Positions 35,819 through 46,028 of a stretch of 64,000 nucleotides of DNA are shown piece by piece. The position numbers and the translations under genes are program-made. The stretch's first letter is position 1, and the number at the start of each line of letters is the position of its first letter. The stretch comes from Spinacia oleracea (lineage: Eukaryota > Streptophyta > Magnoliopsida > Caryophyllales > Amaranthaceae), in assembly GCF_020520425.1 (NCBI RefSeq), contig NC_079490.1, positions 51,190,517 to 51,254,516 on the forward strand, in the 5' to 3' direction. The notes beneath the pieces are model-generated. The model saw only the letters and a program-made list of their open reading frames with translations, made no database searches and was not told the DNA's origin.

Positions 35819-37063
35819 CATCATCTTTTGACGTTAATCAAGATATCAAGTGGACTTTCAAGCAAGCTCATTGGTAGTCACAGCAGTCTTGGAAGTCAGA
35901 TCAAAGTGCGAGGAGGGGATGGGGGAGAGATAATGTAATGCTGCAATTACTGCGACTGTTATTTGGTGGTGGAGAACTGTTTAATAATGTGTGTTTACTA
36001 ATTGGAAGGACTGTACAACTAGAATTCTTAGCCACATTAATATATCTTATATGGAATCATAATGAAGAGAAAAAACACATTAATAGAGTAAAAGAATACA
36101 CGTCAGGGAGCAACCTTACCCTTGACGTAACTGAAGTAATATACCAGATACTTCCAAAATACGGAGGTTCTAGATACAACTAGTGGCCAGGGGCCAGCAG
36201 TAGAGTCTAGTGGAGGTCAACGACTCAACTGTCAGCATATAGGAATTGTATTGAATAGACGAGCATTGGGTCTGGAAACAATTTTAACTACCAACCTTCA
36301 ACAGAAGTGATTCTTTGGTGGAATAATACAACCAACCAATGTGGCAATGGCAAATCCATATACGACAACAACAAACCATTCTCCTTATATATGGCATTAA
36401 GTGATTCAATAAGGCTAGTGCTAACTAAGTCAACTATTTTATTATTGGATCCTGATTTAACTGAACATCTGCTACTTTTAATTATGATACCATTGGCCAA
36501 AAATCAGCTTCTTCAATTAAAAGGATAAAAAATAACAATGGAAAAGAAAAAGGGAACTGGTGAACAAGAAAATAAGGTAACCAAGACATGAAAGCCTATA
36601 ACTTCAAGGTCTCCTGTTATACACAGGAGTAAAAGTCAAGGAAAAATAATGAGAAACACCAAATTGTTCATGCTAAAACTAAGACTTAGGCAACTCAAAG
36701 AGACTTGTAAGGGATCAAGGAAGGTCCATAATTGCAGAAAAAAGAGACTTGTAAGGGATCGAGGAAGGTCCCAGATCAACATACGACATAAAATACCTAC
36801 AAATAAAACCCAGATCGATCATACGGAGTAATAAAACAACGATAACTAACAATTAACCCAGAATCAAAAACATAAAAATATGTTGAATTGTCTAAAAAAT
36901 GTTATAATTTGTAGAAAAGAAAGTTAAATCATACAAATTTAGGTAACATAGTGAAAAATCAAACCTGCGAAATATTCTTCGCATGGATTTTCAGCAAATT
37001 ACGAAGGTGAAGAGTGAGGCTAGGAGAGGTAAATTAGGGATCTTGAGAACTCGCAACTAGCCA
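35819..37063. other. Outer CACTA interior between two insertions
   Basis: No gene recognised. A 44-bp direct duplication beginning AAAGAGACTTGTAAGGGATC lies at 36697-36771. At 36965-37030 the minus strand reads like a 5' exon (ATGCGAAGAATATTTCGCAG followed by GTTTG), possibly the start of a captured gene. Confidence 0.4.
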
Positions 37064-39598
37064 TGGTGTACCAACGCGTGGATGGTGCGTGCACCTGCAC
37101 CAAAACGCAAAAACATTAAAAGAAAACGCAAAAAACAAAAAAACGAAAAAGAACATTAAAAACTAAATAAAAAGAACTAGAGTAAACAAAAAGAACATTA
37201 ACTAAACCTGAAAAGAACACTAATGTCAAAAAACTAAAGAAAATGTACAAAAATAAAAATAACATATTCTCTCTCCTGATAACTATAAAAAGAACAACTA
37301 TTTTTCAAAAAGAACATCGTGTGAAAAATGCAATAGAAAAAAAAAAAAAAAAATACATATTATCGATAATATTATTAAATATTAAAAAACTGTAAAAAAA
37401 ATTAAAAAGAACACAAAATAATTATAAAAAAGAACAACAACATTTTTACAAAACACAAAGAACAAAATTAGAAGAAAAATAAAATAACAAAAACTAAAAA
37501 AAAAAAAAACCACAATAAAAAAAGAAAAAAGAACAGAACACATGAAAAAAGAACATCATTTTCTTTTTCCTTATCAAACAAAAGAACATAATGAAAGGGA
37601 CGAAAAGAACAACAAATCTATGTTCTTTTATTAGTTGTATTTGTTCTTATCAAACCAATTAGTGTTCTAATTAAAAAGAAGAAAACGACGATACTTTGAT
37701 GCACTTAAAACTAGATCTATATTTTTATTTAAATGTATTTTTGTTTTTATCCCACACATAAGATCTATGTTCTTTTATTAAGTGTTATTTTTTCTATTCA
37801 AACGATTTTATGTTCTAATTAAAAAGACAAAACGACGATTTTTTGATGCACTTAAAACTAAATCTATATTTTTAAAAAAAAGTATATTTGTTCTTTTACC
37901 ACGAATCAGACTATGTTCTTTTTTAAGTGTTATTTGTTCTTTTCAAACCATTATATGTTCTTTTTTAACAATCTATGTACGTTGATATAAAAGAACAAAC
38001 TATGTTGATGACACAGTAAAAATAAAGTTGTGAAAAAGAACATAACAATCCGAAAAGAACATTAGATGAAAAAACAAGGAAACGTACCTTAAACACTTGA
38101 TCAACATTTATCAGGAGCATCAACATTGAACTAGTGTTTTTCTTAATTCACTCATTTTCAACAAACGAGAAACATTCAGAAGGAATTTTAGAGAGAGAAT
38201 AAGGAGAAAATGTATTTTTTTACTCTTTCATTTACCATCTCACTCTTTCTCTCTCGAAAAATCTCTCTTATGTTGAGAGAATATAAATCCTCTCCCCTCT
38301 CTCTCTCTCTCCAAAATGTATTTCTAAAATGACTAATGGTTATGACTCATAAGTACAATTATTATATATATAGTTGCTGAAAAATAGAAAATGAACAAAT
38401 AGGAAGTAGAATCAAAGAATTGAAGAACAGAGAAGGAGAAAAGAAAAATTGTTAAAGGAGTGCATAATGAGAACCGTGCACATGTTTTTATTTTGTTATT
38501 TTAACAGAGTATTATGAAAAGAACAAATGAAAAGTCTTAAAGAACAAATATAGAGACTAAAAGAACAAGTCAAGTACTTTGTCCCACAATAACATATGAT
38601 TCGGAATCATCATTTTCATCATTCTGTTATGAATTATCAAGCACATTATTCATAATATCTGAAAAAATAATAGGTTAATATGTATAAAAACAAGAAAAAG
38701 AACGCAATCAAAATAACAAAGGATAAATAAAAAATAACAAGAAAAATAACACAATAAAATAAAAAGAACAAGTTATGAAATGCAAATAAAATTGAAAATA
38801 ATAAAAAAGAAGAACACAATAAAATAAAAGAACAAATTATGAAACGCAAATGGTCTATTTTTCTACTATAATGAAACTGTTCTTTTAATACGAGCATAAT
38901 GTAATTGTTCTTTTCATTCGAGCATATGTTCTTTTAATACGTAAAACTGTTCTTTTCTGGAAAAAATCGTAATTACATAATCAAAATCTTCAAAATCAAC
39001 GATTTCAACGAAATCAGCGTGTTATTACATAATTTGATTCATTAAAATCATCAAATTCATCAAAACACGATTATTACAAAATCAAAATAGTCAAAATCAT
39101 CAAAAACACAACTATTACAAAATCAAAATCATCAAAACATGCCATTTGTTATTACAAAATTGAAATTTTACCTCCCAAAATCTGATTATCAGCTGTAGAA
39201 TTCAGATTTGAAGAAGAAGAATCAATTTAATTTGATGTTGAAGCAGAAAAATCAACGAATTTTTGGGGATTTTCATTAATTTCTCTCTCTAAAACCCATT
39301 TTAGAAAACCTAGACTTTCTCTCTCCTCTTCACAGTTTGAATTCAAAACATAAAACCCAGAAGAATATATATCGCAAAAATAACAAAAATCAAATAAAAA
39401 CGCGATAAACATAACTGAAAAGAACAGAGCCTTTAATGTTCTTTTGTTCAGGGGTGTTCTTTTGTTCAAGGGCATTGTTCTTTTTTCTGGGAATTTAATG
39501 AAAACGCGCGTTTTGTGTTTAATGTTGGTCGTTTTAATCCCGGTGCACCTAGAGCTACGTGCACACGCCTGCACCATCCAAATTGCGATGGTGTACTA
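37064..39598. mobile_element. Non-autonomous inverted-repeat element packed with AAAGAACA motifs
   Basis: The left end reads TGGTGTACCAACGC then GGATGGTGC, and the right end in complement reads TAGTACACCATCGC then TGGATGGTGC. The similarity continues inward through GGTGCACC and AAAACG...CATTAAA, giving imperfect inverted ends of about 80 bp. The interior holds about 38 copies of AAAGAAC or its complement GTTCTTT in both orientations and no long frame. I found no certain target duplication, so the superfamily is open (Mutator-like is possible). Confidence 0.6.
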
Positions 39599-40059
39599 CG
39601 ATGCCTTATGTCAATCGGGCGTCAACCACCATGTTATGCATCGGTTTTAAGCGATAAGGCTGCTGAACGATTTTGACTTTCATACATGAATTCAATTAAA
39701 AATTTATGGGGGAAATATGTGAATTGGAAAATGAAAGGATAAATTGGTACCTAGGGTTCGTGAATGATTGGCGGTGAGAATTACGGACGGAAATTAGGTG
39801 CAGCGGCGAAGGAGGCGGTGTAACATTGGATGGAAGGAGATCCAATAGCGTTGAGGAAAGACCTTGAGACAAATCACGCCATTGTTGTTTATATCTCTCT
39901 CCTCTCTACTAGACATTGAGGTTGAATTGTCAACCGTGCAGGAATTCGTGGGAGGTGGGAAGTGGAAAGTACTGTAAAAAGCGGGATTTTAGAATAATTT
40001 GTGCTTAAATTTTTAGATTAGCGGGACAATGGAAGGATAGGAAAGCTACACGTGTTTAT

Positions 40060-40216
40060 TTTGCAACATAGTGACGCTTTTACGAGCCTATATATGCTTC
40101 GACTGATAAAAGCGTCTAAATATGTGGATAAAAAAAATTCGTCCCCAAATTTATAGCGACCCTTTCCAAAAGGGTCGAATCAAATCCGTCTAAATTTGTA
40201 TGATTTTCTTGTAGTG
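40060..40216 (-). repeat. Right terminus and subterminal array of the outer CACTA
   Basis: In complement it starts CACTACAAGAAAATC and is followed by AGACGG, GGGTCG, AGACGC and GCGTCAC motifs. TAT follows at 40217, matching TAT before 14786. Confidence 0.7.
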
Positions 40217-40431
40217 TATATATGGGTTGAGGAAATAACAAACAGAATCTTAAATAACAAAAAATCTGCAATTTAAAAGCAACAAGAACAGGAACATGTT
40301 CACAACAGAAACAAATAGAAATTTTCTCCCGAAGTCTGGACACATTAACAGATAAACCTTCAAAGCCAAGCAACATGATAGAATACATAATGAGAAAGGA
40401 CTTGCATAGTATGGAGTACTTAGCAACTTAC

Positions 40432-41510
40432 CATCCAGAACCATATATACGGTCAACTTTAACATCTTGCGCATCACCATCGTTATTCTCCTTAAATTTA
40501 CCACTACTAGTCCTGATGTACGCCAACCTACCTTTTCCCCTATTTCCACCATAATCTCTCCTCTCACACCATCATACCACTACCAATCTTAATGTACTCT
40601 AGCCTACCTTTTCCTCTACTTCCACCAGAATCTCTCCTCTCACACCATTCCATTTCTATATCCCCTCACTTCACCTTTGGGTTGATTACCTTCATTTACA
40701 TCCATTTTCCTACTTAGTTGCTCAGAATTAGCATCATTATCTTGAACCTGATCCTCATAACCTCTCCTCTCGCTCTCAAAGCTTTGCCTTCCATTCCTGT
40801 ATCTACTCACCATTATATTGACCTTGCATGATTCTCACAACCCTTTGTTTCACCAACAAAACCTGGTTTCCTATTCCTGTAAACGATAAAATAGTGACAA
40901 ATTTTCAATTAGAAAAAGAAGAAAATTGCGATTAATGAAAATTTCTTAAATCACATAAATTTAGTCGTTCATACATCTAGGCCAAAAAGCTAAAACAAAA
41001 AAAATCGTCCAAAAAAGGGGCAACAAATCTCAAAATTGGTTATTTTCAAATAATAGAAGTTTGGGGAAGGAAAGAGATAGAAAGAAAATTAGTCCATACC
41101 TGACAACCGAGAACAACGACGATAGGAAAAGCCTTCAAAGATGAGAGAAATAAGAGCCACCACCGCAATCGGCGACGAAAAAAGTACAATCAAACTCTCT
41201 GTTGTTAGAGATCTTATATTGATTTTCTATCAATATCTTACGAGAATCAAAACCTTAGAAAGCAAAATCCCTAATATGTGAAGAAAGAAGCTAAGAATGT
41301 GGTAAAAAAATCCCCGCAATGGGAGATGGGCGAAGAGCACGTCCCACAAAAGCGAAGAAACAAAAATAAGAAAGGCAGCACGCGTAATGGGAGATCGAGG
41401 GGACAATTGAACATCCAAAAACAAGAACACAAACAAGGGAATGGAAGGAAAGCAGGAAAAGAGAGCAAGGAAAAACTGGAGGGGTTAGAGTTGTAATCAC
41501 ACTGCCTGTA
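40432..41510 (-). pseudogene. 5' end of an intron-containing gene, family unknown
   Basis: The minus strand shows a pyrimidine-rich 5' untranslated exon ending at 41100 (TTGTCAG|GTATGG), an intron, and a coding exon 40876-40432 (acceptor TTTACAG, donor GGATG|GTAAGT). From an ATG near 40812 it reads MVSRYRNGRQSFESERRGYE and further hydrophilic sequence for 49 codons to a stop. In another frame there are two tandem copies of an Arg/Gly motif, CERRDSGGSRGKGRL and CERRDYGGNRGKGRL. The frame change suggests decay. It lies immediately outside the outer CACTA, so that element may have inserted into this gene or gene fragment. I do not recognise the protein. Confidence 0.4.
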
Positions 41511-41739
41511 AGGTAAAGGACAAAAAAATTTATGAAGGAAAATAGGGAGATTTTGGTAATTTCACTATTGTGGGAATAGTAAATACAACTGCATGCTTTT
41601 ATAAGTGTTAGGATTTGGTTACGATTTTAAAATAAAAAATAAGGCCAAATGGTTGTATATTGTTGAATTTGTTTATACTAGTCTTTTTTTACTTAGCTTA
41701 TTTGTTAGACTTTGTTTATTGTGTTTTTAGGTTTACAAC

Positions 41740-42321
41740 TAGACATGTCAAATGGGTCGGTCGAGTCGCGCGGGTGGTAAAAAATTGTCTTCGGGTTCGG
41801 GTTACTTCGGGTCAATCACTTTCGGATTCGGGTTAATTTACAAATGTTTGTTCAAGACCCATAGCTTTCGGATTCGGGTCAACCCAATGGGTTGAGAGAT
41901 TTTAAAACACTTGTTATATTAATTTAAGTAATAAATATACAATATATGAGCACAAATTAAAAAAAAATTACACACAAACTTATATTTAGTCAGATTCAAC
42001 CATAGAATGGCGTATAATTCAAATTAAAATCATATTACACCCAACAATAGCAACAATGTATTTACCATGCTGAAAATTCCTAATAATCTCATATATTATG
42101 GTAAATACAATGAAAATCATACCACCGCATAAAGCGTGTTCCCTTCTTTCGAAAGAAAGATTTTCAATCGGTAGGGTAAAAAACAGGTTCGGTCTGATTT
42201 TGATCGATTATTTTTCGGATTGCTCGGCTTCGAATAAAATCAGGTTACGGGTCACAAAATCTTGTTCAAAACCCAGTAATTTTGGATCGGGTTCAGACCA
42301 GATCGATTTTTGACAAGTCTA
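41740..42321. mobile_element. hAT-type MITE, copy 2
   Basis: Ends TAGACATGTCAAA and, in complement, TAGACTTGTCAAA are flanked by the perfect 8-bp duplication TTTACAAC (41732-41739 and 42322-42329). It carries the same GGGTCGG/ACCCGA subterminal motifs as the copy at 34601-35148, in inverted orientation relative to it. It is non-coding, about 580 bp. Confidence 0.88.
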
Positions 42322-42371
42322 TTTACAACACATCAAAAGAGGAGCCTTTCACCAATAAAGAATTTAATTAA

Positions 42372-43116
42372 GGATTATTTACTTTTAATAATCCAACCTT
42401 TGAGCCATTTTCCAAAATTAACCCAACCTTTTGATTATTATCTAATAATCTAACCTTTATACCCCTTTAACCGATAATGCTCCAAAAAACTGGGAACCGA
42501 CTGAACAAGTCAACTGAAGCATTGCTGCCAACGGGACTTGGGAATACCCCTTTAACAGATCTCAAATGTGGGAATACGAATGGAGTATTGAGTTTAAGAA
42601 ACTGCCAAAGAGCGAATCCCGGTCAAAATAACCCACTTTAGTATCACATCCATTACTCCATAGAGCTCATAAACATGGGTTTTGCAGGATCAATATCAAT
42701 CACAAGTTGCAAAAGGGGCAAAATCGAAGTGACAAGAGCAAACATCAAAGTTCGAATTGCTAATCGCCTTGCTAAAGATCCATGAAAGGCCATTAACCTT
42801 GAATTAAAAGTAAATAAAATAAAAATTGAAGCTTGGCCATCAATGGCGATTTCTAAGGATCTGGAGAAGAAGAAGAGGAGGAATAAATGTAAAGGGGGAC
42901 AAATAAAAGGAAAGTGGTGTTTTAAATGTCCCACTCACACTATTTACAACAGCCATAAGCCACGTCATCAATATGACCGGCTTTACCTGTTTCGTAACAG
43001 GTAGGGTGCATTATTAGTTAAAGGGGTATAAAGGTTAGATTATTAGATAATAATCTAAAGGTTGGATTAATTTTGGAAAATGGCTCAAAGGTTGGATTAT
43101 TAAAAGTAATTAATCC
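42372..43116. mobile_element. Mutator-type MITE with about 109-bp inverted ends
   Basis: The left end GGATTATTTACTTTTAATAA and the complementary right end GGATTAATTACTTTTAATAA stay alike for about 109 bp with only a handful of mismatches (42372-42480 against 43008-43116). The perfect 9-bp duplication TTTAATTAA flanks it (42363-42371 and 43117-43125). Long inverted ends plus a 9-bp duplication indicate the Mutator superfamily. The 530-bp interior has no recognisable gene. Confidence 0.87.
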
Positions 43117-43640
43117 TTTAATTAATGTAATACAAAATAATTTGCATCGTATCTAACAAATAAATATGTGATGGCTTGAACCAATGCCAAAAATTTCTTT
43201 TTGTACATGCAGTTAAGTATTTAGTAAACAAAGATTTAGTTTCACAAAATAAGGCCACGTCACGAATAATATGGCAAATGATCTTTTTCATGCACGGCAA
43301 ATCCACATTATTTTACTAGTGCGTAACCCTAGGCACCTTTATCGACTTACAAGATAAGGTGGTGTTGTTTGTTCGTGTATAGCGTCAATAACAATATTTA
43401 TCATATATCATCTTTAAATAAGATTTTGTGTTTCTAAAATATACTTAACCTAACCCAAATACAAAGAATCACTAGTTCAACCACCACCTCGTGTTTTCGA
43501 TCATAAGTTATAGCCAGTTGCAATAATTAAGTGCAATATTATTTAGAATACGTCAGTTTGGTAACGCTAATCAGTGCCTAATACCGCATTGTAACTTTTT
43601 AACTAGCTGGCAGATCAATAGACAAACTCAAAAAATTGAA

Positions 43641-43648
43641 TATAAAAA
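43641..43648 (+). promoter_or_regulatory. TATA box of the proline-rich gene
   Basis: TATAAAAA lies 73 bp before the ATG at 43714, a normal spacing for a plant TATA box with a short 5' leader. Confidence 0.5.
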
Positions 43649-43713
43649 ACAGGGTTTTGGTTGAAACTAGTCAGATTGAAGAGTAGCTATTTCAAATTTT
43701 CACCACCACCAAA

Positions 43714-44055
43714 ATGGGTGTCAGTATTTGGTTATTTTTTTCCATTTTTCTGTTGAATGGAATATTTGTTGTTGTTACACTTGCATCAACCAGTGAAGCC
43801 CATTTCCATGAAGTTGCAGTTTCTTTACTCGCGGTCAGGAGAAGAGCACGTCCTATAATGACTCCGCCTCCTCCTAAGCCTCATACTCCTCTTTATTTCA
43901 AGCGCCCACCATCACTTCTTCCACCGCTACCGCCACCGCCTCCACTGCTTCCACTGCTACCACCACCACCTCTTGATTCCCAGCCACCTGTATCTTATTA
44001 TTCACCGCCTCTTTATCGTCCGAGATATTTAATACCACCACCACCGTACGGTTGA
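43714..44055 (+). CDS. Small secreted proline-rich (extensin-like) protein, 113 aa
   Basis: This single-exon gene would encode a secreted cell-wall-type protein. Residues 1-29 form a clear signal peptide (hydrophobic core IWLFFSIFLLNGIFVVVTLA, likely cleaved after SEA). A short neutral to basic stretch (VRRRARPIM) follows. Residues 50-113 are dominated by proline runs (TPPPPKPHTPLYF, PPLPPPPPLLPLLPPPP, YYSPPLYRPRYLIPPPPYG). There are no true SPPPP extensin repeats, so small PRP-like is a safer label than extensin. The start is chosen because it begins the signal peptide and has AAAATGGG context. A TATA box lies 73 bp upstream and an AT-rich 3' flank with an (ATT)n tract follows. It is the only host gene here that looks intact. 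Expression is not shown by sequence. Confidence 0.6.
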   Translation: MGVSIWLFFSIFLLNGIFVVVTLASTSEAHFHEVAVSLLAVRRRARPIMTPPPPKPHTPLYFKRPPSLLPPLPPPPPLLPLLPPPPLDSQPPVSYYSPPLYRPRYLIPPPPYG

Positions 44056-44525
44056 GGCTGGTTTCTTTTGCTGGTCTTCGTTGTTTTCTGGGTTGTTGGC
44101 ACTCATAATATTTTTTTATCTTGATTTTGGACCAATTTTTATTATTATTATTATTATTTTGTCGTTTTAAACTTTGAACTAGATTTTTGGTCTTGGTATA
44201 CCCTGTATAATTACATGGAGAACTATCATGGTGCCCTTAGAGTAATAAGTGAATCCTAATTATGTTATTGTCTTTATTATTTTACCATTTATTACTATTT
44301 TGTTTGGAAAAAAAACATGAAATACCGAGTATCACGAGCACTGGCTAATCCAAGATTGTTCAGCTGGTGTGTCACCATTGATTATAACGCATAATACATG
44401 TATTAAATTTTTTTGTAAAAGTAGAATTCGTCCCAAAGATAATAAATAATCATATTGCAATTAAATACCTACAAAATTATTATAATTATTCTGTAAGAGT
44501 TTCTTGTAAGTGGTGGAAACTCAAT
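44056..44525. other. 3' flank of the proline-rich gene
   Basis: AT-rich DNA with an (ATT)n microsatellite at about 44140-44158. No gene is visible. Confidence 0.5.
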
Positions 44526-44727
44526 TTAAGAGACCAGGTGTATAAATAACTGGGCTCGTAGGTTTCTTAAGTAAATTGTGAAGGTGTTTTTTCATAAACA
44601 TAAGAGACCAGGGTTTTATGGGACTGGTCTGTTAGATTTTATTGAGAATTTACCCGCCCCTGCTGGTCTCCTTTGATCGTTTTATTATTACCTAAAAGAC
44701 CAGTTCTCTGATACACCAGTTCTTTTA
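44526..44727. mobile_element. Possible small MITE, about 200 bp
   Basis: TTAAGAGACCAGGTGTATAA at the left resembles the complement of the right end, TAAAAGAACTGGTGTATCAG. Both continue into ACTGGGC/ACTGGTC. Further GACCAG/CTGGTC words occur between. The inverted ends are imperfect and a 3-bp TTA/TAA-type target is only suggestive. Confidence 0.4.
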
Positions 44728-46028
44728 GCTCTCAGTTTTACTTCTTTTTCCCCAATAAAACATTTGCTTGGTCACTTGACCCACCGGGTAGTTCCACCAC
44801 TGATCACGAGTATGACTTATGTTAATGCATTCATATCGTATCCCTAAAAAAATAAAACTTATGTTAATGCATAAGTCCTTATTGTTAAAAACTCTTGATC
44901 AAGTGTATGTTTAATTTGATTCTCTATAAATAACTAGATTATGTCCCGTTGTAGGGGGTTGTTTTTCCGTATCGTGGTTTTGTTTTCCCCTACGGGTTTT
45001 GTAGATGTTGAATTTCGAAGGAGTCGCCACCAAACAATATTTAAGGGTCCGGTTTGGAAGACCAAAGTTGACTCTTGTGGATAAGGCATTGAATCTTAGA
45101 AACCGAATGGGTGAGATTCGGGCACGGGAACGAACCGCTTATTTAGCGAGCTTTAGAAGTACATTCGAATGAAAGACAAGAATCGTTTTCCAATAATCTT
45201 AATCATGACGCTAAGTTGGTTGGAGCATGCATTTTAGAACATAGAAATCGCTACTTCTATGTGGTCACTTTGCTTTAAATTTAATTAAAGGAACCTAAAG
45301 CCGATTTGTCAAAGAATTATCTTTGTTAAGCGTGATGTAACCTTTTGTATGTTGTTAAATTTAGCATGTGAGGTGATGAAAGAAATAAACATGTAAAACA
45401 TCATCACAAGAAATAAAGGAATTATTGAAATGCGTACAAAACCACATCACCTTAAAAAAGGTGAGTAAAGAGTGCGGAATTGAAATTGCAAAAGTAAAGG
45501 TGCGATATTGAAACTGCGTTATTCAAATGCGATATTGAAATTGCGGTATTGAAAGTGCGATATTCAAATGACGATATTGAAATGACATTATTGAAATGAC
45601 GATATTGAAATTGTATTATTGTAGTTGAGATCCAACAACTACTTAATAATAAGTGTGCCCGGTACGGATTCAATTCTCTGAAAAATCTCAACTTTAGACG
45701 AGTTGCACTTCATAAAGCATCCTTGACTTTGATTATTGAAATAGAACTTCAGTATTGAACTTGAATATAGAACTTGAATATTGAACTTGAATATTGAAAT
45801 TAGGAGACTTGGTTCTTAAAGATTAGACCTTTTAATGTGAAAAAAGCCTCACCTTTAATATGCTCCATAACTTTTGAATGCGACTCTAGTTTAAGGAGTG
45901 ATTACTAACAACCTTAAACATCATAGAATCTTGAAAATGGGACTTGTATTTAAACATAAAAGATGAATGTTCATGTGTTCTAGTTTGGAAAAGGGTTTTC
46001 ACTTTTCCAAACATCCTTGAACTTGTAC

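Larger units (their letters stand above)
14786..40216. mobile_element. Large non-autonomous CACTA element hosting nested insertions
   Basis: The left end reads CAATACCAAAAAA at 14786 (10 of 13 matches to CACTACAAGAAAA) and the right end in complement reads CACTACAAGAAAATC at 40216. Both are flanked by TAT (14783-14785 and 40217-40219), the 3-bp duplication of CACTA elements. Subterminal arrays of GACGC/GCGTC motifs lie inside each end (14810-15070 and 40070-40195). After removing the inner CACTA, the gypsy element and the AAAGAAC-rich element, about 7.8 kb of its own sequence remains. No transposase is visible. It carries minus-strand gene fragments. Pairing of these two ends across 25 kb is an inference from TIR, TSD and subterminal motif agreement. 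Confidence 0.55.

Noticed and set aside
35819-36530. Frames of 70-80 codons on both strands
   Set aside because: No recognisable family or splice-site support.
43437-43700. Second Helitron-like CTAG end near 43315
   Set aside because: ACTAGT is present but there is no GC-rich hairpin at the proper distance.
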